64,000 nt of DNA from the NCBI RefSeq assembly GCF_000759025.1, contig NZ_JPOS01000083.1, positions 248,001-312,000 on the forward strand. Reading direction: 5' to 3'. Shown in pieces: positions 18,391 to 27,423 of the stretch; position 1 is the stretch's first letter, and every line of letters starts with the position of its first letter. Under the pieces are notes generated by a model. That model searched no databases and had not been told where the DNA came from. It was given only the letters and a program-made list of their open reading frames with translations. The position numbers and the translations under genes were made by a program. This DNA comes from Phaeodactylibacter xiamenensis. Lineage in GTDB: Bacteria; Bacteroidota; Bacteroidia; Chitinophagales; Saprospiraceae.

Positions 18391-18846
18391 ATGCAACAAT
18401 CTCCTTTCCGGTTTATCGCATCCGCTTCCCTTTTGGCAATCGCACTCTATGCCCTTTCCTGCAGCAGCGAAACCGCCCCCGAAACCACCGAGCCCAAACT
18501 GACCGCCTCCTCTATCAATCCCAATGGCGATAGCGAGCTCGCGCTGCTGATGCGCGCCATGTACGACGATGCCGCACAGATGAAGAAAGCCATTGAAAAT
18601 GGAGAACAGCCGGTTTCCCAGCTGGATCATGAAAAAATCCTAACCGCCTCCGCTACTGAACCAGAGAAAGCCGCCTCTGACACGTACAAAGTCCACGCTC
18701 AGTCTTACCTTCAAACCCTAAAAGCACTGGAAAAAGCTGATGTAGCGGAAGCCCAGGTATTATTCAAGGATATGGTAGACAGCTGCATGGGCTGCCATAC
18801 CGCGCTTTGCCCTGGACCAAAGATGAAGATTAAGCATTTGTATTAG
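18391..18846 (+). CDS. Small c-type heme lipoprotein
   Basis: 151 aa from the ATG at 18391, chosen because it gives a clean lipoprotein signal (SLLAIALYALSC). A single heme-binding CMGCH motif lies near the C-terminus (residues about 134-138), after a helical region (DAAQMKKAIENGE...VHAQSYLQTLKALEKAD). Helices followed by a C-terminal CxxCH are the arrangement of cytochrome c'-type four-helix proteins, so it may bind one heme and act in the periplasm. A TATTTTTG box at 18359-18366 could be its -7 element. Confidence 0.7.
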   Translation: MQQSPFRFIASASLLAIALYALSCSSETAPETTEPKLTASSINPNGDSELALLMRAMYDDAAQMKKAIENGEQPVSQLDHEKILTASATEPEKAASDTYKVHAQSYLQTLKALEKADVAEAQVLFKDMVDSCMGCHTALCPGPKMKIKHLY

Positions 18847-18852
18847 CGGTTG

Positions 18853-19122
18853 TCAAAATCCAATATCCCATACCGCTGTATCTCCTGGGGGAACCTGAAA
18901 AGTCTTTGTTCGGATACCTCCCATTGCAATGTATTGGCGAATTTCCGTTAAGACTTCTACTTCAAATGCAGCGGGAATAGGGGCATACACCGTTTTATTA
19001 CTAAAAGAGTCAAGTTCATGAACCCCAAAAACAGGAGTTATTAAGCCAGTTCCATTTGGATAGCCCGGCTTTTTCAAGCGATTAACAAACTTCACAGGCA
19101 CTACCCCTTCTCCGGGTACCAA
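18853..19122 (-). pseudogene. Remnant coding segment of unknown origin
   Basis: An open frame of 89 codons without a good start codon (first candidate is TTG) that overlaps the end of the truncated MBL gene by 22 bp in another frame. The translation looks like real protein (KPGYPNGTGLITPVFGV, VYAPIPAAFEVEVL) but I do not recognise it. It is probably the 3' remnant of a gene left by the same deletion that truncated the MBL gene. Confidence 0.35.
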
Positions 19123-19460
19123 TTCACCAGTCGAACTTCAGTTGCTGTAGTCTTTTCATTAACCATTGCTTTGAACTGCTCCACATCACTAAAAGTACCG
19201 TCTCCATTGCGGTAGTGGTAGGGATAAACCACCTTTGGCTTAAAGTCAGTTACCGCAGAGGCTGCCTGCTCAATGCCCATGGTGTAGGGCAGGTTCATGC
19301 AAACAAATGCGATATCGATATTTTCCAGCTTTCGCATTTCGTCAATGTCTTCCGTATCGCCTGAAATGTAGACGTGCTTACCGGCAATCTGAATCACGTA
19401 CCCATTGCCCCAGCCTTTGGGATGGCGGGAATCTTCGGTCTCCAGAAGGTTGGTGCAAGC
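19101..19460 (-). pseudogene. 5'-truncated metallo-beta-lactamase-fold (UlaG-like) gene
   Basis: The frame is open from about 19460 and reads HPKGWGNGYVIQIAGKHVYI, SGDTEDIDEMRKLE and VVYPYHYRNGDGTFSDV, the C-terminal half of an MBL-fold hydrolase of the UlaG-like type. The N-terminal half with the HxHxDH metal site is absent: an in-frame TAA precedes and the upstream DNA shows no further homology. Only a GTG at 19397 could start it. Almost certainly non-functional. Confidence 0.75.
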
Positions 19461-19550
19461 TTAAAAGGTTAAAAACCGGATTGTGTTTAGGGGATTTCAC
19501 TAAAAGGAGACCAGAAAGAAAAAAAGTAATAAATTAGAGCTTCTTCAATC

Positions 19551-19558
19551 TAACTTTG
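19551..19558 (+). promoter_or_regulatory. Possible -7 promoter element
   Basis: TAACTTTG, a full match to the Bacteroidota TAnnTTTG box, 65 bp upstream of the lipoprotein gene at 19624. No good -33 box was found. Confidence 0.35.
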
Positions 19559-19623
19559 TTTGTTTAGTTCTTGATGAATCCAGGCCTTCAAAACCGCTTC
19601 ACTTTGTAAAAAATCTGACCCAC

Positions 19624-20319
19624 ATGAAATTTCCAATATCCATCACCTTACTATTAGCCCTGTTCACCCTGCCTTTCCTAAGCAGCTGCAATCTGGACGA
19701 TGGCACTGATGTAGCCCCGGAAGAAGGCCTTCCTACCATCGATATCGGTTCCTACAGCTTGTTGCCGGAGAGCATTGCCCAAATCCCCTATGTTAACCAA
19801 TCCGGGATTATTTTTGTGGATACATTCGGAACAGAAGTCTTTTTTAGCATTGAAGAAGAGGATATTTTCGAGTCCAATGGTTCGAACTACTACCGCTACG
19901 ATGTCTTTGAAGAAGGAGATACGGTGGTTTATGAGTTCAATACAGAGATAAAGACCTTCAATCTGGAATCCACCGCACTCGGCATGCAGTTCAGGCTCCG
20001 GCTAAGGGCTATGCCTTACTACGCAGACCCCGAAAGTGAGGCGGTTGCGGACGTTATGGAAATCTCACTGCCCTTCCTTAATTCACCCAGCTTCTCCAGC
20101 CAAATTGTTTTTCGGCATGAGGTGGACACCCGGTCCTACCCTACCTCCTTCAACAATGAACCTATTCCGGAAATTGAAATATTTGACCGGACGTTCACAG
20201 AAGTAATCTGGAATGATTATACCAATCCCATATCCCAGGTCTACTTTAATTTTGAGTATGGCATCGTTTCCTTTACGGACTACCAGGGGAAGCAGTGGCG
20301 GTTTGAGGACTTTCAGTAA
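19624..20319 (+). CDS. Hypothetical lipoprotein
   Basis: 231 aa with a lipoprotein signal peptide (LFTLPFLSSC) followed by an acidic linker (NLDDGTDVAPEEG). The remainder is rich in beta strands and aromatic residues, with no motif I recognise. It stands alone and converges on the propeller gene at 20375. Likely surface or periplasmic. Confidence 0.7.
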   Translation: MKFPISITLLLALFTLPFLSSCNLDDGTDVAPEEGLPTIDIGSYSLLPESIAQIPYVNQSGIIFVDTFGTEVFFSIEEEDIFESNGSNYYRYDVFEEGDTVVYEFNTEIKTFNLESTALGMQFRLRLRAMPYYADPESEAVADVMEISLPFLNSPSFSSQIVFRHEVDTRSYPTSFNNEPIPEIEIFDRTFTEVIWNDYTNPISQVYFNFEYGIVSFTDYQGKQWRFEDFQ

Positions 20320-20324
20320 AACAG

Positions 20325-20357
20325 AACAGGCTCCTTCCTTCCGGAGGGAGACCTGTT
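20325..20357. terminator. Bidirectional hairpin between convergent genes
   Basis: Stem AACAGG..CTCC / GGAG...CCTGTT, 5 bp after the lipoprotein gene and 18 bp before the end of the propeller gene. The U-runs are weak on both strands. Confidence 0.5.
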
Positions 20358-20374
20358 CATGCATAAATTGTAGC

Positions 20375-21535
20375 CTAACAGTTGTCCCAGGGGCCGCCTT
20401 TTTTTACATTGGTAAACCGGGCGCCATCCAACCGGAAGAGCCCGCCGCCCCCACCGACCCACAGGCGGCCTATGCGGTCCTCAAATACATCTTGAACAGC
20501 CTGTACACCAAGCCCGTCCAATTCGTTGTAATTGCGTAGTCGAATACCATCGTAACGGTACAGCCCAAAACCCTCTGAGCTGAACCAGATTTCGCCCTGA
20601 TAGTCCCGGTAAACTTTCCAGGCTTCATCGTCTCCAATGGTGTCATTTGCTTTGAAGTGCAGTTGGGTCTTGCCTTCTGCATAATAGCTGACGCCATTGA
20701 ACATCGTACCCAGCCAAAGCCCGCCTTTCTCATCCGGCACAATGCTGGAAATAGAATTCCCCGCCAGTCCGTCTGCTGTAGTATAATTAGTGAATGTATT
20801 ACCGTCATAGTGGTATAGCCCGCTGCCATCCGTGCCCAACCAGAGCTGCCCGGCCGCATCTTCGGCAATGCACATGACCCGGTTGGCGTCCAGCGTTTCC
20901 AAAGGCTCGGGCGCAGCAGAGGGTGGTAAAGCAACCTGGACAAACCGACCGTTTTCGAACCGGCAAAGCTCCTTCAGCGTGCCTACCCAGATTTGCCCGT
21001 TCCGGTCTTCCAGAATACTCCAGGCCCAATTGCTGGGCAGCCCATCTGCTGTGGTATAAGTGGTGAAAGCCTTGCCATCGTAGACCGAAACGCCACCATT
21101 GGTCGTCAGCCAGAGACGCCCCTGTTGGTCTTCTGCCATACCTGTCACCTGCGAGCCACCGAGCCCCTCTGCTGTGGAAAAGTACCTGAGCTGTTGCCCG
21201 TCATAGCGGCACACCCCAAACTGATTGGTGCCAAACCAGAGGTCGCCATTTTTGTCTTGGAAAATACGGCGCACATACTCGCCGACTTGCATTTCTTCGG
21301 GTTTCTGTTGTCCAAGCGCTGCATAATAGGCATCCTCCAGACCGTAGCTGGCCGAACAGCCCTTGCCACTTGCAACGGCACTCTGGCCTGCACGGGTAAA
21401 TACCGCTCTGCCGGTTTCCGTTTCAGCGGGGGGAGAAGACGGGCTGCAAGCCGCGCCAAGGAATACAAGCCCCGTCAAAATCAAGGCTGGGAAATCAATT
21501 TTCAGTTGCTTCATCATTGGTCGATTATTTTTCAT
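20375..21535 (-). CDS. Two-component-regulator-type beta-propeller lipoprotein
   Basis: 386 aa with a lipoprotein signal (LTGLVFLGAAC). At least six Reg_prop repeats follow, each of the type I.EDRNGQIWVGT...G.....Y..ADGL (WFGTNQFGVCRYDG, LWLTTNGGVSVYDG, LWLGTDGSGLYHYDG). This is the sensor propeller of Bacteroidota hybrid kinases, but here it stands without any kinase or DNA-binding domain. It is divergent from a membrane-anchored regulator (21641) across 105 bp, so it may serve as that regulator's sensory partner. The start may be the second or third Met (21517, 21514). Confidence 0.8.
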   Translation of the reverse strand: MKNNRPMMKQLKIDFPALILTGLVFLGAACSPSSPPAETETGRAVFTRAGQSAVASGKGCSASYGLEDAYYAALGQQKPEEMQVGEYVRRIFQDKNGDLWFGTNQFGVCRYDGQQLRYFSTAEGLGGSQVTGMAEDQQGRLWLTTNGGVSVYDGKAFTTYTTADGLPSNWAWSILEDRNGQIWVGTLKELCRFENGRFVQVALPPSAAPEPLETLDANRVMCIAEDAAGQLWLGTDGSGLYHYDGNTFTNYTTADGLAGNSISSIVPDEKGGLWLGTMFNGVSYYAEGKTQLHFKANDTIGDDEAWKVYRDYQGEIWFSSEGFGLYRYDGIRLRNYNELDGLGVQAVQDVFEDRIGRLWVGGGGGLFRLDGARFTNVKKGGPWDNC

Positions 21536-21640
21536 AAAGCTACCGGGAAAGGAGGCTTGGTTGCCAGTTTGAATTGTAAATTAGTGTAAAACCCCTTGTA
21601 AAACAGTGCGAATGTGGGGATTTACCAATAGCTTTGAACT

Positions 21641-22525
21641 ATGAGCGCGAAGTACTGGATTCTAATTTTGGGGCTGGCTCCTGCCCTGTTTTGCCGGGCC
21701 AGCGGAACGGACGCCGCCTTCCTGCAGGAAGACAGCCACGTAGCCGTAACGCTGCGGGCCATTGGGCATGAGCTACTGCTTAGTGTTGGAGATAGTACTT
21801 CAAGGGTGTTGCCCGTACAGCAGGTCGGCAACCGGTATAAAGTGCCGTTTGAAACGGCATTTCCGCTCGACCCTACTCATCTTACCACTTTGGTGGAACA
21901 GGTCACTACAGGCCGGGCTTTCCCCAATGATTATATTGTGGAAGTGGAAGCTTGCGATGCCCTGGAAATCGTTTACGCCTACGAGATCAGAGACGAAGCG
22001 AACAGCAACCTCATTCCCTGTCAGGGACGGGCGTTGCCTACGGATTGCTACAACCTGGTCTTCACCTTTCCGGAGGACAGGATAGAAATGGCTGCAGAGG
22101 GTGCTGAACCTATCGCTAACTATTATAAATACGCTGCCCTGGCTTTTCTCTTCTTTCTATTGGCTGGTACTGTTTTCTACTTTAGCAAAAGGCGATCAAA
22201 AGCGCCTGTCGGGACAGCAGGTCACCGTACGCTCGGCAGTTTCCGCTTTTCGCCAACCGCTATGGAACTCTCTATAGACGGGCAAGTCACCTCCCTCACC
22301 GCCAAAGAAGCCGAACTGCTCGCGCTGCTACATGACCATGCTAATGAAACGCTGGAACGGGATCTCCTACTCAAAACCATTTGGGGCAACGAAGACAGCT
22401 ATGTGGGCCGTACCCTTGATGTATTTGTCTCCCGCCTGCGCAAGAAGCTGGAAGGCGACCCCGCTGTTAAGATTGCCAATGTGCGGGGCGTAGGGTATAA
22501 ATTAGTGCTTATTTCTCAGAAATAG
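21641..22525 (+). CDS. Membrane-bound one-component regulator (periplasmic domain, TM, C-terminal winged helix)
   Basis: 294 aa. A signal peptide (residues 1-20) is followed by an extracytoplasmic domain of about 140 residues with three Cys, a membrane span (about 165-185, YAALAFLFFLLAGTVFYF) and an OmpR/PhoB-type winged helix (LTAKEAELLALL...LLKTIWG...LDVFVSRLRKKL, ending NVRGVGYKL). Topology is the reverse of ToxR, whose DNA-binding domain is N-terminal. It has no receiver domain, so it should link an outside signal directly to transcription. Divergent from the propeller lipoprotein gene. Confidence 0.8.
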   Translation: MSAKYWILILGLAPALFCRASGTDAAFLQEDSHVAVTLRAIGHELLLSVGDSTSRVLPVQQVGNRYKVPFETAFPLDPTHLTTLVEQVTTGRAFPNDYIVEVEACDALEIVYAYEIRDEANSNLIPCQGRALPTDCYNLVFTFPEDRIEMAAEGAEPIANYYKYAALAFLFFLLAGTVFYFSKRRSKAPVGTAGHRTLGSFRFSPTAMELSIDGQVTSLTAKEAELLALLHDHANETLERDLLLKTIWGNEDSYVGRTLDVFVSRLRKKLEGDPAVKIANVRGVGYKLVLISQK

Positions 22526-22648
22526 CCTTTTGCAATTTGTAAGACGTAGAGTTGCTGGCAAACGATGGAAATTATTGGTATATTGTTTAGCATTATAGGA
22601 TTCAAGTGAAAACGCCAACGCCCTGTTTTCGCTCCAACCCCATGTGAA

Positions 22649-23557
22649 ATGAAACCGCTCCTGCTAATCTTCAGTTTCTTCATCTCATCGGCTGTGCTTG
22701 GACAAGTCCCCTTTTGTGCATTAGGTGCTGAGTGGGGAGGCTATGTTCAATGTTCGCCCGCCTGGTTCCCCTGTGCACCGGGATACCCATTTTCCTACAC
22801 AGCTAAAGTGACTGAAGATACCATCATACAGGGTAAGTACTGCACCATTATTCCTGAACAGGACTGGTGGGCTACCTCAAGCCCGCTCCCTAACTTAATT
22901 GTGCACCAGGATGGGCATCAGATTTACCGATACGACAGAGATTCAGCAGATTTCAAGCTTGTAATGGACTTTGAAAAGAATGTGGGCGAATCATGGCAAA
23001 TTGAAGTGCCTAAGTACTGGACAGGTAACGATATCGACACTTTAACTGTAACAGTGACGGAAAAAGATGGACCACTCAGACGGGTAAATATCAACGAGTG
23101 GGTGGACAATATACTACTCTATGAGGGCTTCGGTGGCGTAAACCCCAACTGCAGAATGTTTATCAGCCCATCCTTTTTTTACGTTAGTGATCCTTTCGTA
23201 TGGGACGAGCTGACCTGCTATTCAGACCCAGTTGAAGGCTTGTTATATGGAAGCTCAACGGGATGCATGCCAACTTCTACCCATGACTCAAAACCTAAGG
23301 AAGTGGCTTACCGGATTTTCCCGAACCCGGCCTCTGCTCAAATCAACATAGTGAGCAGCTATCCTAATCATTTCAATGAAACCGCAGAATGGATATTAGT
23401 GGATGCCGTTGGTAAAGAAGTCCAGCGTGAACAGTTGCGCTCCGGATCTACAGCATCCATTGCAAGACTGGATAACTTACCTGAAGGCATCTATTTCTGG
23501 AAAATAATGGTTAAGCATCAATCCGTCGAGACAGGTAAATTATTGATAGCCAGATAA
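22649..23557 (+). CDS. Secreted protein with type IX sorting domain
   Basis: 302 aa with a signal peptide (FFISSAVLGQ). The body contains paired Cys and Trp (CTIIPEQDWW, DWWATSSPLP) and no known enzyme motif. The C-terminal 75 residues are a type IX sorting domain (RIFPNPASAQINIVS ... LPEGIYFWKIMV.....GKLLIAR). Probably surface-attached or released. The function of the body is unknown. Confidence 0.75.
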   Translation: MKPLLLIFSFFISSAVLGQVPFCALGAEWGGYVQCSPAWFPCAPGYPFSYTAKVTEDTIIQGKYCTIIPEQDWWATSSPLPNLIVHQDGHQIYRYDRDSADFKLVMDFEKNVGESWQIEVPKYWTGNDIDTLTVTVTEKDGPLRRVNINEWVDNILLYEGFGGVNPNCRMFISPSFFYVSDPFVWDELTCYSDPVEGLLYGSSTGCMPTSTHDSKPKEVAYRIFPNPASAQINIVSSYPNHFNETAEWILVDAVGKEVQREQLRSGSTASIARLDNLPEGIYFWKIMVKHQSVETGKLLIAR

Positions 23558-23614
23558 AGGACTTGACCAATTCTGTGAAATTCTGATTGACGGCTTAATC
23601 AAAAAAGCCAGTTG

Positions 23615-24004
23615 TTATCTCACCGAATCATAAATCTGCAGTTTGCTCCACAACCCCTTCGTCTTTTCAATAAAGTCAAGGTGTACCTGTTCCTTTTGAT
23701 ATTGGTCATGCTCAATCTTAGATGCAAACGTAACAATCAGGCAAAAGTCATAGGAATTGTCCACTACTGCCCGGTCTGTGCCGGCAGGCGTACCGATATG
23801 CATGCTCTGAGCGTAAGCAGAAGATCTGATAAAATCCTCCATATCCTTGCGGAAGGTGGCTTTGGCCGCTTCACTCTGCCCTTCCATCCAGAACAGGACG
23901 ATATGGGCAAAGTCGCCCGAAATGGGGCGGGGAAGTTTTGTGGACGTGCAGGAGGACAGCACCGTCAACAGGACAATACAGGATAAAATATAGGTTTTCA
24001 TCAA
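23615..24004 (-). CDS. Dabb (stress-responsive alpha/beta barrel) lipoprotein
   Basis: 129 aa (or 128 from the second Met). A lipoprotein signal (VLLTVLSSC) is followed by one Dabb domain: HIVLFWM at the start, a helix, then NSYDFCLIVTFASKIEHDQYQ and a C-terminal HLDFIEKTKGLW. Dabb proteins are small ferredoxin-like dimers of varied function. The lipoprotein form is common in Bacteroidota. It follows the TPR gene on the same strand by 18 bp. Confidence 0.8.
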   Translation of the reverse strand: MMKTYILSCIVLLTVLSSCTSTKLPRPISGDFAHIVLFWMEGQSEAAKATFRKDMEDFIRSSAYAQSMHIGTPAGTDRAVVDNSYDFCLIVTFASKIEHDQYQKEQVHLDFIEKTKGLWSKLQIYDSVR

Positions 24005-24022
24005 GCTGATTTTATAGTATTT

Positions 24023-26707
24023 CTAAAGTCCGCAATTGCAGGAAGCTTTCAGTTCCCGTAATTGTTGTCTTATTTTTTGAGACCGGTAATCCTTATAGTC
24101 CTCTGCCAACAAAGCTTCCGTTTCCCTGATAAGAAAACGAATATCCGTCACGTCCGGGCGTTTTTTTCTGGGAAGCCCAAGGTAGTATTCAGCCAGTTCA
24201 ATCATGCCTTCACACCGGTACAAGCGGTTAATGTCCAGCGCCATACTTCCCATTTGGTTGAAAAGCTGAATTTCCGAAGAAGTCAGATGGAAAGATTTGA
24301 CCACCTCATTGAGTGCTTCTGCCCACTCTGCCCGGTCTTCTTTGCTGCCTTCTTGCAGCTTCAGCAAGCCGGTCAGGGAAAGGAGGTAATAATGTATTAC
24401 GGAAGAGCGGTAAGCCTGAGGTGAATTTTGGTAATGATTCCTAATAGCCGCAACCAGTACCTCCATTGCGGCATCCGGATACCCCATTTTCTTTTTTAAC
24501 TCTGCATCTGTTAAATGCATTTGATAGCTCAAAGGCTGGAAATTTGCAGGATTTTGGAAAAACAAACCTTCCACTTCTGCACGGACCAAATTGAGGTAAC
24601 CTTTGGCGCGCGACAGTTCTCCGAGTTCCAGGGCCACTCTTGCCCTGAAAATATCAATGGTCAGCAACTGTCCTTTTACCAGCTGCTGAACCTGAGGGTG
24701 CAAACCATTGGTGCGATCTACCAGAGCGCTGCTACGATCTAAAATTCGATAAGCAGCTTCTAAGTCCTTGCTCCCTATCGCATTCATGGCCCCGAAGAAA
24801 GCGATCAGGTTGAGCCCGGAAAGGTACCCCTGCAACAATTGCACACTGGGGGCCGGTTGTGCCTCCAACAATTTTAAGGCTCCTTCTGCATGGGCTATAC
24901 CTTCAGTGTATTGCCCGGTCCGAAAAGCAAGATACGATGCGAATTGTTGAAGTTCAGCTCTAAGGTTGCCTCCATCGTAAATACCAGTTTCAATATAATC
25001 ATCAAGGCGTGCGATAAGACCATTTGTTTCCGAAAGCGCATGCCCAGGCTGATGATTGAAAAGCCGTATGCCAACAAGGCTGGAATAAACCATGCGAAGT
25101 GCACCGTAAGAAGATATATTTTGATCAGGCTGAAAGTAAGATGTCAGTTCCGCAGCTTCCTCATAGGCCCGGGCAGCCCGTTCAGTATGTCCCGCCGTAA
25201 ACAGAAAGCCACCGTACCTAAGCAATGTTTGGGCGTAGTACCATACCAGATTAAGCGGACTTTGACCATAATGTTCACGCATGTAACCTAACACCTCTTG
25301 ATAGACGATATCGGCTTCTGCGAAAGGTGCTACGGTGGGGACCCTTAAGGCCAGATTGGACAGCAGTATAAACCGGTTAGGCAGTCGCCATAGTGCAGGG
25401 GATTGCATGAGCCTGTCCAGAGTATCCTGAACGGCAAGGCACAAGGAGTCATAATGGATGGCCTGCCGGATTTTTTCCTGGGCCTGGCTGAAGCCAGCCT
25501 TATCCTGAAGATTGCCTTGGGTATTCACTCCTTTTTGGAAATAGGCGTTTGCCAAAAAACCGTAAGCCTGGTTCCTTATACTCAACAAAATCGTGTCTCG
25601 CTGATCCTGATAGGCATCACACAGCCTGAGAGCTTCCAGGGCATGAGCTTCCATAGCACTTGTATTTTGCAGGCCACCCTGCACAAAACCCAGTTCACTC
25701 TCAATTTGCAACAGCGTTAATGTATCCGAAGCAATACGCTTCGTTCGAGTCAGCACAAGGTTGGCGTTGTAATAATCGTTGACACTCTCTGCCAGAAAAC
25801 GCCCATAATGCAGCATCACCTCCACATCCTCCTGCAAGGTAACCGATTGCCGGAGCAATTTGCCTATTTCGGCATTCAGGGAGTCAAAGTGGGCCGGGCT
25901 GAACCGCAGCATCATGATCCGGGCCTGCAGATAGCAGCCCTTAGCTACTTGTTTTTTGGTGCCCTCCAGTTCACTAAGGACCAATAAGGTGCTATCCAGT
26001 TTACCCTGTGCAAAGTACTGCTGTGCTCTTGCGGTAAGCGTATCCGGGCTATTGGCCAGTAGTTTTTCCACCTCCCGGTACTTGTTGACCCACCGGGCAA
26101 TCGCCTCATCGCGCATTTCGATGACTCCGGTTAGCTGTTTGTTCTTTTGCCTGGAAAACTTAAGCTCACGCAGCAATTCCACCGACAACTGCTCCGGCAG
26201 ATGGTAGTGGATCACTTTTTTCATAACGTAGGATATTTCCGCTACCTCCGCATACACCACCGGGCTTTGATTCCCCTGTGTGCTGACCGAACTGCCGAAA
26301 GCATTTGGGAAATAGGAACGGACCTGTCCTTGTTCCGGAAATATCCCCAGCAAGGACTCGACCTCAAGGAAATCGCCTTGCTCAAGTGCTGCCCTGGCCC
26401 GCTGAGCCCGTTGGGTATCTCCTAATTCGCTGATCGTCCCGGCCAATTGATTGTACCTCGATATCCAGGCTGCGATCGCTTCATCGCTTTTTTTCTGGTC
26501 TACCTTATTGGTTATCAGCAGGCCGGCAAGCAGCGGAATGAGATCCTCAGGGATGGGCTCATTTACGGCTACTTCATTGTGATAGCGCAGGGCGCTTTGC
26601 GTAGCAAAAACAACCGGGCTTTGATCACCGTAGGTTGCCGTGTTTTCCTGACCGTACAAAGAAAAGGCCACGAGCAGGGTAAAAGTGGATAGTAAGGTTC
26701 GTTTCAT
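24023..26707 (-). CDS. Secreted or envelope TPR protein with two NQSPVV modules
   Basis: 894 aa with a signal peptide (LVAFSLYGQ). The N-terminal 250 residues hold two tandem modules, each with a G(D/N)QSPVV motif, about 40 residues, and a helix pattern EAIA.W..(R/K)Y....L...A..AL.QG.... The rest is tetratricopeptide-like helical repeats through residue about 870. No catalytic domain. Its ATG overlaps the stop of the preceding EAD-like gene (ATGA), and that protein carries the same GNQSPVV motif, so the two almost surely work together. Possibly part of a conflict or signalling module. Confidence 0.7.
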   Translation of the reverse strand: MKRTLLSTFTLLVAFSLYGQENTATYGDQSPVVFATQSALRYHNEVAVNEPIPEDLIPLLAGLLITNKVDQKKSDEAIAAWISRYNQLAGTISELGDTQRAQRARAALEQGDFLEVESLLGIFPEQGQVRSYFPNAFGSSVSTQGNQSPVVYAEVAEISYVMKKVIHYHLPEQLSVELLRELKFSRQKNKQLTGVIEMRDEAIARWVNKYREVEKLLANSPDTLTARAQQYFAQGKLDSTLLVLSELEGTKKQVAKGCYLQARIMMLRFSPAHFDSLNAEIGKLLRQSVTLQEDVEVMLHYGRFLAESVNDYYNANLVLTRTKRIASDTLTLLQIESELGFVQGGLQNTSAMEAHALEALRLCDAYQDQRDTILLSIRNQAYGFLANAYFQKGVNTQGNLQDKAGFSQAQEKIRQAIHYDSLCLAVQDTLDRLMQSPALWRLPNRFILLSNLALRVPTVAPFAEADIVYQEVLGYMREHYGQSPLNLVWYYAQTLLRYGGFLFTAGHTERAARAYEEAAELTSYFQPDQNISSYGALRMVYSSLVGIRLFNHQPGHALSETNGLIARLDDYIETGIYDGGNLRAELQQFASYLAFRTGQYTEGIAHAEGALKLLEAQPAPSVQLLQGYLSGLNLIAFFGAMNAIGSKDLEAAYRILDRSSALVDRTNGLHPQVQQLVKGQLLTIDIFRARVALELGELSRAKGYLNLVRAEVEGLFFQNPANFQPLSYQMHLTDAELKKKMGYPDAAMEVLVAAIRNHYQNSPQAYRSSVIHYYLLSLTGLLKLQEGSKEDRAEWAEALNEVVKSFHLTSSEIQLFNQMGSMALDINRLYRCEGMIELAEYYLGLPRKKRPDVTDIRFLIRETEALLAEDYKDYRSQKIRQQLRELKASCNCGL

Positions 26708-27183
26708 TCCTGATGGCTTGAAGAGTCCTGAACAGTGGTGTTTTGGAAGTTCAGCGTGGCATTATCACCCGTCACTACCGGGCTTTGGTTACCGTGCGTA
26801 ACAGCTTTCACGGCGGGTTCTTCTTTGTCTGTCTTCAGGTTATAAGCCCAAAGGCTTCCAAGGAACAGGAGGATCAGCAGGCCAGCCGCAGCCCACATCC
26901 ACTTACCTCGACGCCTGCGCACCGCTGGCCCTTCTCCAATCTGGTCGATCAGATCAAAAAGCGCACGGGCAGACCGGGCCTGTTGTACGTTATAGTCCTC
27001 TACGGAAACCGTACCGGTCTTCCAGGATTGCTCATTGGCAAAAAAGTTATGGACGATGGTGTCCCGGTGGGCCTCCAGGCGTTCGGGGACCTCAGCCTGG
27101 CTCAACATTTTAAAAGCAGCAGTTAAATCGCCTGATTTGGCCAGTTGGCGTATTTCAGCCAATGAAGATAGTGGTGGTTTCAT
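26704..27183 (-). CDS. Effector-associated-domain (EAD11-like) membrane protein with NQSPVV tail
   Basis: 159 aa from the ATG at 27183; an upstream extension in frame lacks coding character. Residues 5-80 match the pattern of effector-associated domain 11: LAEIRQLAKSGDLTAAFKML, a helix with HNFFANEQSWKTGTVSVEDY, then ARSARALFDLIDQI. A basic stretch (VRRRRGK), a membrane span (about 92-112) and an outer tail with THGNQSPVVTGDNATLNF follow. EADs act as adaptor or signalling domains in Bacteroidota and cyanobacterial conflict systems. The NQSPVV tail recurs twice in the next gene, which overlaps this one. Domain call by pattern only. Confidence 0.6.
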   Translation of the reverse strand: MKPPLSSLAEIRQLAKSGDLTAAFKMLSQAEVPERLEAHRDTIVHNFFANEQSWKTGTVSVEDYNVQQARSARALFDLIDQIGEGPAVRRRRGKWMWAAAGLLILLFLGSLWAYNLKTDKEEPAVKAVTHGNQSPVVTGDNATLNFQNTTVQDSSSHQE

Positions 27184-27423
27184 AAGAGTAAAGTATTGCT
27201 TTTGCCAGAGTTTGGCAAATGGAAAATATTTTCGCTTTGCACCACCCCTGGAAACTGTGTAACAAGTTGCACAAAACAGAAATTGACTACCGGCTATCAA
27301 TACCAGGGGGGCAACCCTCTGCTTAAGCGCGATAGTTGCTGGGGTAGAGCTTCCCGCTCTGCTCCAGCTTATCCACGAATGCTGCCAGGCTATTCAAGTA
27401 GTGCAATTTTTTATGTACACAAA

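Noticed and set aside
27184-27300. 39-codon N-terminal extension of the EAD-like protein
   Set aside because: Cys- and Arg-rich with no domain similarity; the ATG at 27183 begins the recognised domain.
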